This document shows, one piece after another, positions 32,101 through 44,048 of a stretch of 64,000 bases of DNA. The notes beneath the pieces are model-generated. The model ran no database searches. It was not told the DNA's origin and was given only the letters and a program-made list of their open reading frames with translations. Source of the DNA: Chrysaora quinquecirrha (lineage: Eukaryota > Cnidaria > Scyphozoa > Semaeostomeae > Pelagiidae). Numbering within the stretch: the first letter of the stretch is position 1; the number at the start of each line of letters is the position of its first letter. A program made the translations under genes and the position numbers. The DNA lies in NCBI GenBank assembly GCA_014526335.1, contig JACTAT010000262.1, forward strand, positions 1 to 64,000. The letters are read 5' to 3'.

Positions 32101-35100
32101 TGGTAGTTGATTCTGTGTAATTGATTCTTTTAGCCTGATATTGAAGTGTATTAGTAAAAAACATAAGAAAAGCATTTTAGGTAGTCTTAAGACCCTAAAA
32201 GGTCAATTAAAAGAAAACGCAGAAGTATTCTTACAATCTAACAAGCAACTATTGTAAATAATATAATGGTCGTAATCAGTTTCAGAGTATGTGCAACGGT
32301 AGTGATATATTAGAGGGGCATGGACTACTGCCTAAGAATTTAAATTGCAATAACAACAGAACAGGCTTTTTGGTTTTGATGAGGACCGATTCAAAAACTC
32401 CTAAATGGAAAAAGACCTTGCTTTGCCAAGGATTTGAAAGCAATCATCGCTGTAATTTTCTGCACACTTAGGGTTCTGAGTTTTTTCAAAGAGGGTTAGA
32501 AGGCTACATAAATAAATGATAGGTCCATACCTAAATTATCCAATAGCTGATCGATTTCTTCATCTCTGTTATCAAATGCAAAATTCATACTTTTTTCTTT
32601 TTCATCGATAATTTCATTTTTATATTCAATCGCCATATCGAGGGCGTCAACCGCTTCCGTTAATTCTGCCAATCTCCTTTCTTCAACGGGTTCCAAAACA
32701 TCATCTTCTTGTAATCGGTTTTCTAAATTTCGACATTGTTGATCTAGTTCCGCCTTTCTTCTTAGAAGTCTAGCAATGTCTTCTTGGAATTTCGCTCGAT
32801 CTTGCATCATGGCTGAAGCACTTCNNNNNNNNNNNNNNNNNNNNNNNNNNNNNNNNNNNNNNNNNNNNNNNNNNNNNNNNNNNNNNNNNNNNNNNNNNNN
32901 NNNNNNNNNNNNNNNNNNNNNNNNNNNNNNNNNNNNNNNNNNNNNNNNNNNNNNNNNNNNNNNNNNNNNNNNNNNNNNNNNNNNNNNNNNNNNNNNNNNN
33001 NNNNNNNNNNNNNNNNNNNNNNNNNNNNNNNNNNNNNNNNNNNNNNNNNNNNNNNNNNNNNNNNNNNNNNNNNNNNNNNNNNNNNNNNNNNNNNNNNNNN
33101 NNNNNNNNNNNNNNNNNNNNNNNNNNNNNNNNNNNNNNNNNNNNNNNNNNNNNNNNNNNNNNNNNNNNNNNNNNNNNNNNNNNNNNNNNNNNNNNNNNNN
33201 NNNNNNNNNNNNNNNNNNNNNNNNNNNNNNNNNNNNNNNNNNNNNNTCCACCACATCAACCATAATAACCCACCACACAGTAGTGCTTAACAACCACAGT
33301 AAGCAAAAAATACCACCACATCAAGTATACAACCCACAACAGTAGTTCTTATCCACTGCAGTACGCAAAAAATACTTCCACATCAACTCAATGATCCACA
33401 ACAGCAGTTATTATCCACCATAGTACCACAGTAGTGCGAATCAACCACAGTAGTTTTTATGGATTCGCTAGCATGCTAATCAATACATGGAAGCGATCAA
33501 GAATATAACGAAATACCTTGCTTAGAATTTGACTTGATCTGAGTTTTTTCATTTCAATTTCACATTTTTCATTTAACAATATTTCTTTCTTTTTAATGAT
33601 GTCTTCTCTTTTTCTTAATTCTTCCTCCAATTCTTCCATTTCTTGTTTTTCTTTTAATATTCTCTCGATTTCAATGTCCAAGTTTTTCTTCTTTTCCTCA
33701 AATTCATTTCTTTCATTTCTATCGAAAACAGAAAATTTCAACTTTGTTAAAAGGGACCATAGAATCAGGGGGAAGGCAGCAGTTTATGAATATCAAGAAA
33801 GCCTTTTGGAAGACGGTAAAACTGAAACGAGACCCTGAAACACTCTAGAACCTCAAACATTCTAAAACGCCTTCCAGTTCTTAGGCCTGTTCATAAGCCA
33901 TGCCGTGATGTACCGGACCGGGAGAATTCAGCTGATTCGTGGCGCTACGACTCGTATGGGACCAATTTCAAACTCCGCTCGACTGAGTTTTACCATACAG
34001 CAAAGACTTCTCCACTTGTCCAGATCGACCGACCCAGAGTGACGAAAACGCGGTCAAACAAACCGCGCGGTAACGACCTTCTGCGTGCTGTGCGTACAGA
34101 ATTGTGAAATTCAGCGGTTATTCATTCAAAATTTCCTCCAAACGGAAGCCCTAATGTGTTTTTGCATTATACTGTGCGACAATAAAATGCCCAATGAAGC
34201 AGAGGCGTACCAAGTCGAACCACAGTCGAACTGAATTGACACGGCATGGCTGCGACACGACAAGGCACGGCGTATAAAACAGGTCTAAACATAACCGAAA
34301 TATCAGAAAACATTAATATCTGGTTCAAAACGAAACAAAGAAATATCTCCTTACTGATCTGAGGCGTTTGATCCTGTCCTTAATTTCTTATGTGCAGCGA
34401 CAACTTCTTCTGTCTTCCTTTTCAGTAATTTCTGCTGCTGTTCTGTCTTGAGTTCAAGTTCTTTAATCTTCTGTTCCCCTCTAGCTAACTCTTGCTCCAA
34501 TTTACTCTTCCTATCAGTCTCCTCTCTCAGCTTCTTCGATACACTATCATGCTGATTCCTCAATCTTTCAACTTGTCCTTCTAAATCATTTAATTTCCTT
34601 TCACCTTTTTCTTTAAAAGCATTCACAACCATCGAATCGTTTTGTTTTTTCTGTAACTGAGAAACTTTCACTTCTAAATTCTTTAATTTTCTTTTGTAAT
34701 CTTTTTCTAATTTCTGTCTTTCTGTTCCTTGTTTTTCATAATTATCTAATTTCTTTTTCGATTCATCTAAGTCTTTTTTAGATCTTTCAATTTCTTTTTC
34801 TAATGATTGGACTTTTTCTTTGTATTGGTTATTTAATGCTTCTTTTTCTTTATCACTTTCAAACAATTCTTTAATGTGCTCTTCTTTTTGTCTGATAAAT
34901 CAACAAAAGAGTATTATTGGAATTATGACGAATCTGTAAGGCTACGGTCAATCAATCAAACATTGTTTTTCAAACATTTGAAATTTCTTTATCAAGCAAT
35001 GTTTGAACGTTTGGCCATGTCACAAAATATTGCCTGCCTGCCGAACGGCAAAACATTTATATGAAAATTGCAAATGTTTGACAAACGATGTTTGATGGTT

Positions 35101-38100
35101 TGGCTAGACCTTGCTACGTTGGATGAGGACTGGGACTAAGGTTAGCCAAGGGAAGTTGAAGGTTAGTTTTATAATGAGGTAGAAGCAAGACAGTTTAGTG
35201 CTAGAGTTAAAAATCTTTTGTCTTAGGTCAAGACTGTTCTTAGGCCCTGGCCAAACAATTAAACATTATTTGTCAAACATTTGAAATTTTCTTGTCAAGC
35301 AAAATGCTTTACCGCTTTGCCACATCGAAAAATATTGTTCGTAAAGCATTTTTCCTTGCTTCAAGCAAAAAATTGATGTGCTTTTTCATTAGCTTTGCGC
35401 AACGAATTTTGCTTACTTTTGCTTGTCAAGCATTGTTTTGTGGCCAAATTTTTAAACATTGCTTGATAAGCAAAGTTCAATTTTAACAAAAAAAGTTTGA
35501 GAACGAAGATTGCAGTACATACAATAATGATAATGATGCACAAATAAATACTAACTTGATGTTTGATTCTAAATCCCTCATCTTTTGCTTTGCTCCTCTC
35601 GTATCGAATTCAGCATCACGAATCTTCTTGCGCGTTTCAGCGGTATTTTTCCTCGCCGTTAGAACGGCTTCTGCTTCAGCGTTCGAGCGTTTCCTCACAG
35701 GGAGTTTGGAAGGTGTCGACGATGCTCTACCAATGGGCTCCTAAAACATTTAAGTTTGTCAACTTAATGTTTTGTAGTCAAAGAAACAATATTTACTCTT
35801 GAAAACATTTCGGAAGAATTATTATTTTGATTTCATTTATAGTATCCACATTTATCCGATTTTAAGAAAAAATACAGTGGTGAATACTGGGGCTGGAGGT
35901 TGCGATTCCCCAAAATGTTGAAAGTTACCTTGGATTGAGTGAAAGTTGTAGCAAGTGAGGTCTGGGCACGATTTCTTCTTCTCGCTCGAGCATCTTGGGA
36001 GCTAGGTGGGGTAAATAATGGCATCTCCTTCGTGAATGTACTGCCAAGACCTCTGAAAGAAACGGCATTAAAAGCTTTAATTGTTGACCAATATTAAAGC
36101 AACCACAAATGGGGGAAGAGTTTTTGGTATAATAAAAGCCTGCTTATCTGAAGAGCATAAAGCTTTAGATAAGATGGTTATGGCCCTGGTCAAATGATCA
36201 AACAATTTATAACAACGAAAATTTTTCATCCCTTTGCCACGCCGCGAAACATTGTGCAGCCAGCTTTTTATGCTTGAATCAAGCATAAAATGCTTGTGAT
36301 CTTTTCAACTTTGCTCAGCAAATTCTTCTTGTCAGGCAATGTTTCGTGACGTGACCAGACGTTAAAACACCGCTTAATAAGCAAATGTTAGCAAATGTAA
36401 ATGTTTGACAATGATTGATCGTATGGCCGGAGTCTAAAAGATTAGGAACGGAAAGCAAAGAGTAATGTCAGGATTAGATCCAATGTGTCACGGTTTTCCT
36501 AACTTTAAACTCCCAAATATGAGATTCCATCACCTTGCTCTATCTAACGATGCCTTGAGCAGAGCTCCCTTTGCTTGGGAGTGCATATTACAAGCTTCAT
36601 CAAACTTACAACTTGCATTATGTTCAAACGTCCCTGCTTTCTTCGAAAGCTTCAAACAGTCCAAGGAAATTACAACAACAAAAATAGCTAGTAAATTCGT
36701 GATATCAAAGAAAAATCGTATACTAACGCTCTCTGTTTAGTTTTCTGAGTATCATCAGGTCTACGATCGTTGTCGGAATCGAGGTTGTCTTCATCCGAAC
36801 TGAAATGTGTGTCCCTAGATACCTCATCCAGATCTTCTAATCTCGATATTAACATGGCACTTCTTGCTCTGAAATTCATCATTATTTTTTCTTCTTTTGC
36901 TAATGGAGGATTCCTTCTGGTTTCGGGTGCACTCCTTGGAACTTTATCACCTACGATCAACAGTTTCAGTCAAAATATTGGCTAACAGTGCGTTCTCTTG
37001 GAATTATAATAATACTTTTAAAAGAGTTTGCCGGGTCTAATTGAAGGTTTTAAAAAGACCTTCAACACTACTTTTCTGCTATATTTCTCAACACACTAGA
37101 TATACCAACATACCATACTAAACGTAATTTTTTTTATAAGAAACCGGTTTATAAGAAACCTAGAACTAGACACACCAAAAGTTAAGAAACTTTTAGAACT
37201 AGGAGGAAGGAGTTAAGAAACTTAAGAAATTTTTTTGCCAGCCTTCCAACATACTAATTTCACATTTGTGGACGTAGTAATCAATTCTCAAGCATTTCTG
37301 CGCGATTTCTCGCACCAGCATGCCTAATTCTTTGTAATACAATAATATTCATAATTTGCTTGCTATATTCACATTTTTTTATCGTTTTGACTGCAATTTA
37401 TTTCCATTAAGTTAAGAAACTGTTAAGAAACTTTTATAACTAAAATTGGGCCAAAAATTAAGAAACTTTTGGAACTAGGCCCCGAGCTAGGTTTCTTATA
37501 AAAAAAAACGTATACTTTTTCAACGACACTTTCCCTACATATGGGTTTCTTTTTCGTGAAAATCTCTACACATGGGTAGTAAAAGCTATAAATACTTTAG
37601 ACATGAGTTGCTTTTTAAAGCAAGACTTGGATAGTTAGTATCAATAAAATGGTGCAAATCGGTTCAATACGTATTAGTTATTAGCACAAAAGCCTTCAAC
37701 ATATTTATACTTACCTCTTGTTTTGAACGGGGTTGAACAGGGCCCAAAAATTTGAGATTTTGCCAAACATGAAAAAGGTTTCTTTTTTTCTACACACGAG
37801 TCCACACAAAGTTTAAACGGTTGGTATCGGTGGATTTGAAAAACATGAGCAACACGTCCAATACTATTTTGAATAATAAAGTGCTCTTCTCCAAAAAAAT
37901 CTCATGACTTGATCTTAATATAGCTATATAGCTAGCTGAGTACTGGGTACTGAGTACTAATATGAAGTTTCAAGTCAAGTTTTTGCTAGGTAAGAACTAA
38001 AAGAAACTCAAGGAAGATAATTGAAAGCAGAAAATCACGATGTTTCATGAAATTATGAATAAAATGAAATTCGAGACAAACCTTTTTTGTCAGATTCCTT

Positions 38101-41100
38101 GTATTGCTGAAAAAGTTTATCCTCGAATGTTTGGATTCTAATTTGCTGTTCAAACAATTGTTTATCTTTTTGCCGATTTGAGTTCATGTAATGTTTTATT
38201 TTCAACTCAAAATCCTGTTTGTCTTTTTCCAATTCTTGTAACTTTTCCTTTAATTCATTTAATTCTTTTGTCTTCTCAATAAATATTTCTTTGTCATTTT
38301 CGAGTTCGTTTTTGCACTGTAGAAATAAGTTAAAAAAAAAATGATTGAAAGTAGCGTCACAGCCAGGGCTGAGGTCTCGATTATTCAACCTACTACTGAG
38401 ATCCTAGCGACTGGTGCCAAATACACCATTTAACTTTCACCTTCACGGATTATGTACTTCTCTCTGACTGTGTCTATCTTCTGACAATTTCTGTCATTTC
38501 GTATTACCCTTACTGTAGTCTGTTTGTTTTTCTGCATATGTCTTACTCTGCCAGTCTAAGTGGCTGTATCTGACTGGATCAGTCAAACTACCTGTGTCCG
38601 TCTGTCAGTCTGTACATTTGTATATTTCTGATTCTATTTGTCTGATTGGCCGAATCCCTCTGGATGGGTCAGCCTAGCTGTGTTCGTTATGGCTGTGTCT
38701 GTCTGGATGTGAAAGTTTGACTTCGGTGGTCTGTGTCTTTGTCTGTCTCGCTTTGTCTTTCTTGCTGCATTAATCTGGCTGAACCAACCTAACAATATCG
38801 TTCTATGACCGTCTGGGGTATACACGTCTCTCTGGCTGCCTGTAGCTATATCTGTCTGACTGCATTTCTCGCCCAGTCTCTGTCTGCCTACAGATCTATG
38901 GCAGCGTCTGTCTGGGTTTGTCTGCCTGACTAGTATTTTTTAGATGTTTGCGCTTATTTCTGTGTGCCTGGCAGTGTGTGCATGACTGTGCCTTGTCTGT
39001 TGGGATATATCTACCTAGCTATGACTTGTAGTTGGTTCGGTATGGCTCTACCTGCCTCCACATTGTCTGGCTGTATTTGTCTGAGACTTGACCGTCAGTA
39101 TGTCCATTGTCCATTAACTTGTAGATTAGATGACAAGAAAAGTTGGTTACCTTATCCAACTCAACTTGTAATTTCTGAACGTTGTTATTCTGGGTTTTCT
39201 TGAATATTAAAGGCGCAGGCTTAGACCCTTGTGGTAGTCTAATCAATGCATCCCAACTCTTGATCCATAATGAGATTCGGTCTTGAACATCATAAGGAGG
39301 CATATCAGCATCATGAAACAATCTGATTAACGAGGCCGCTTGGTGACCAATTTCTTTAAATGCATCACACTGGGTTTTCAACCTAACGAAACAGAAACAG
39401 AAAGGAATTACCGATGCGGTTCTTTACATTCTCTATATTACACCCGGGTGGGGGGGGGGGTAACTTCAATAAATCAGTGACGGGGGTGTGCCATTTTCGT
39501 AATAAAAAGTTGACCCCAAAATTTATGAAAACTCTAAAAAGTACACCCCAAAGTTCACAAAGAAATATGAATATAGTACATAGAAATATTCAAAAGTCTG
39601 TTTTTAGGAGTTATACAGCTGAAATTCAATTGGCAGTTATTGTGACTTTATCAAAATCCATTATCTTAGCAAAAATGATACCCAAAGTTAAAAATGGTAC
39701 CCATACATATGGGAGTTACCCCCCCCCCCCCCCGGGATATTACAACTTTTGCTCGCGACGAACATCAAAAACATCATGGGGCATAGCTAAAGCTAAGGTT
39801 TTCATAATAATTCTGCTTTTAAAGCAATGCATTGTGACATGCCCAAACTGCAAAACATAGCTTGTAAAGCAAAATTCAAAATCTTTGACCGTTTGGCCAG
39901 AGCAAAAGTTTTTCAAAAACATTTCTTTAGTCTCCTTATTAAGCAATATTTTGTGACTTGGCTAAACATTGACCAACAACGTTTGAGCGCTCAGTCAGAG
40001 TCTTTCCATTTAAACAGATTTATAATATAAACATTTCAATAGCAAATATTCTACCTTTCTAACTCTTCTTCAAACTCTTTCGATTTTTCACTCTCTGATG
40101 ACCGATCACTGTCCCGTGAAACAGCAGGAATTGTTCGTTGTCTTAATAGCTCATCTTTTAATACCTGGAAATCAGAAGATAACAGTTTATAGTTGGCAGC
40201 AACAGGATTAATGCAAGTTGGAAAGGGCAACGCCACCATGGGCTTACACTACACAAGTTAGAAAGTGAGACTATATCAAATTCTCGGCTTTACTTGTGTT
40301 GGCGATTCTCATTTAACTCTTTTTGTATGTGAATAGTTTTCGAGTGGAACAAAACTTCAAAATTGCGATAAACAGCGGAAACATTTTCGGGCAAGCTTAA
40401 AAACTTTCTTCGTCTGACACTCCTCAGAGTATGAACGACAGAAACAGACCAAAACAATAGACTAAGGCGGAATTCATACCCAGATGCGGCTCGAAATGCA
40501 CCAATCAGAAAGAAAGAAAAGCTGAATCGGCATTGTGTTTTAAACACCAATCAGCTGGTCGGATACAGCGGGAAGACCAAGCGGAAAAACCAGTTGGAAG
40601 ACCAGCTGATTGGTGTTTAAAACACAATGCCAATTCAGCTTTTCGTTCTTTCTGATTGATGCATTCGAAGTCTATCTGTTTCTGAAAATGATACCGCTGT
40701 TTATCGCAATTTTGAAGTTTTGTACAACTCAAAGACAATTCACAAAGATAGGTGAAATGGATTGATATTGAAACTTACCTGAATTTCATTTTCCATATGT
40801 GCCAATCTTGTTGATTCAATTATTGTATTTATAATTGGTTTATTCCTAATGCTTTTCGCCTAGAACAGAATGAAAATAATCACTACGATGACAAGCAATG
40901 TAGAATCTTCAAAGAATTTCTTGGATATTCTTACGTTATAAAGAAAGATATAACTGAAGAAGAAGTCTAATCATCAATTGAGGCTTCAAACGAAGCATTC
41001 TAAGAAGATGCTACGATGGGCTGGTGCTCATACCAAGCTTTACGGTATAGAGAACCGAGCTATCCGGGAGAAAGTCAAAGTCATAGAGGTGTACAAGGTA

Positions 41101-44015
41101 ATACAGGAAAAGCTGCGATGGTACAGACATGTGCTCAGACAAGAAGAAGATAATACCATAAAGAGCGCCCTTGAACCCGAAAAGGAGGGGGCGAGAGGAC
41201 GTGGAAGGCACCGACAGAAGTGGGTTAATTGTGATAAATAAACAATCAATCGGCTAAATAAATTGAATAGCAAATCATAAAGCAATGCACTCAAACCCAA
41301 GCGACGGACGAAAGATTAACACAGGAAGAAAAGCATAAAAATCCTCAACTTACACGCGTGGCATATTTGAGAGAATTAAGATTTTCATCCAGATCAGATG
41401 AGCATGGGCTTAAACACGTGATCATCGCTGTTCTGCTATTTCCCCCAAGTGAATCCTTCAATAACCTTGTCAATTTGCTTTGTCTATAAGGAACATGTTG
41501 CATTCGTCTCTTTGCATCCGACAACGCGGATATCACATTCCCCAAAGCAAGTAGTCCACTGTTTATTGATACTGATTCTCTGAACCTTTCGCCTTGATTC
41601 CCTGTGCGGTGAGCTCTTTCTGAACCAGCAAGATCGACGAAATGAAATTTCGAAACGATGACTGTATCTCCATCTATGCAATTAAAGAAATCGCAATCAT
41701 TTGAGGCCTAGTTTGACGTTGTGTCGGACTCACGGACTTCAAGTTCACACTTGATAGGTTTTGGCACGGCATTGGCCTAACGTCTGGATCAACGTCATGT
41801 TAATATGTTGAGCCGCATATTGCACAGTGCTCGCATATTGGAAGTTAAAACCTTTTTTATAAGGTTCGAGCATGAAGGTCGTTTCCGGCAGCAATATGGT
41901 TGATTCTAAATGTTCCGAGTTCTTCTCTTTTTGATAATTTCAACCAGTCCCGAGCATAAATCTACAGTATACAGTAAATGACCGCATATAAGAACCTTCA
42001 TTTATTAGCAACCTTAAGCCTGAAATCGTATATTTCCTGCCAAGAAAATAAGAACAATTTTAGTCTGATATCCAAAGAGGTTCTAAATGAAGGGTCTCAG
42101 ACCACACATAAGGTTGTAAATGCAGTTAACCTTTTCCATGGACACCAGAAAAGCAGAACCTGCTACAACTGCTAATCCTTAAACCATGCTTTGTTTTTCA
42201 ATCGCTTTAGGCCCATATCTCATTTACTAAGAACCTCGATAGGCTGTATTCAAAAGCTTAGGCTCTTATATGCGGGTTTTACTGTAGTATTTTGACACAA
42301 TTTACCTGACATATCATTTTCGATCTTTCTTTCCACGGATTCAGCACTGGCAATTGGGTGTTGCTCTTGGGATAAATGTAATAAAATCATTTTAGAATTA
42401 GATTCTAATAAAAAGAGGAAAAGTGCAATAATCATGCAAGCATATACGAGGCCTCATTAGGTTATTAGGCATATGGGATATCTCTAGAAAAACTTCGAAA
42501 GGATAAAGTATAATTCTAGACAAGTAAAGGGTATATGGGATTTGTTTAGAAATTCTGGGATAAATGGGAGAAAGCATACTGCAGATAAGGGATATGTTTA
42601 GGAAAAATGGTAGGGGATATTGGATATTCTGATATTGTAGAAAGGGAATTAATCTGTGATGATTAGAACTTGAACTCTAATCATCACAGACTAACGCGAT
42701 TTCGGAAGGTTTTTCATCTCAAAAATAAGATTTCATCAAGCTCCCACTAAACAATAAGCAATTTTTAAGCCTTCGAAATCGACAGGAGTGAATGGTTTAA
42801 CAGTGTCATTGGGTCATGATTCAAGTGACATAAAGTTTTCATAGGCCAAACAGCAGATGAAAGATACAGTTCAACAGTTTCAGCCACAACTGACTTGCAA
42901 TTCAGCCTTCTAGGGACACTCTGGGCTTCTAGAGTGGATCAATGTTGTTCGTTGTAGAACCCAGGGTATCCATACTCAAATGTCAGCCTTGGGCCCAAGC
43001 TTAGGCCCGCATCAGTTGTATAGCTACCTAAGTCAGCCAACAACACTATCTAGACTTATTACATGAGCCGTAATTATCGCCATTGAGTCTATGCTGGACG
43101 CTCAAACCACTCTGAGCAAACAGCTGTATGGCTGAGTCAATATATTCGAACTTATCAAGGCTGTTTTTGACAGCGTATTCGACATCACAGTCACCACTTA
43201 TCATGACAGGTCTTTGATATTTAGTAGGGCAACGTTTCGGGAGAGATCCGTCTCACATCATCGGGCAATGAGAAATGAAGCTCGGATTTTTTGGCACTCG
43301 GTTTCTAAATTGCTGTGTGGCTGTTGTTGTTGTTGTTGTTACTGCTGCTTGAGAAGAGTGGGACTCATGTTAGAAGTCTATACGCTATCATATTAAGAAC
43401 TTTAAAAACAAGAAAATAAGAATAAATTGTTGTAGCTTCAAAACTAAGGAAACTAGAATGACTGTTATTTAAATAAGTATATCACGTACCTATCATAATG
43501 GTGAAAATACAATGAGATCTGCTTGAATATTCATTCATCCTTGTTGACGCTGTATGACGTAATGCTGCACCTGAATCAAGACAACCATTCACATCTTCTA
43601 AGCAGTGGACTGATTCCTCTCGCAACCCAGTGACAACTAAAAATAGAAGACAAATTAGATTTTAAACTGACCAATGACTAGACGATTACTGACGATCAAT
43701 ACTTGTGGATGCACCATTTTGTCAGATGTCAATTGTCAGATGAACGACTACGTAGCAGAATTTGGATCTCTCAAGAGTGGAAATGCACTAGGACAGCTAC
43801 AAAGATGACTTGGCTAAGAACAACCCAAGAACACCTGATCAATCTGTTGATTATAGGAGGAGCAGCCTTCTGCGCATGTATTTTAAGACAGTTGACAATC
43901 ATCTCTATGAGAGAAAATCCAATGGCTGGTACCAACTAACTAGTTTCTGGATCGAAGAAGACGAAGAAGACGAAGAAGAACACGAAGAAGAAGAAGAAGA
44001 AGAAGAAGAAGTAGT

Positions 44016-44048
<33 letters not shown>

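Noticed and set aside
32496..33345. ORFs of 150 to 265 residues across the N run
   Set aside because: Their length depends on unknown bases. Only the part encoding the kinesin exon up to 32824 is accepted.
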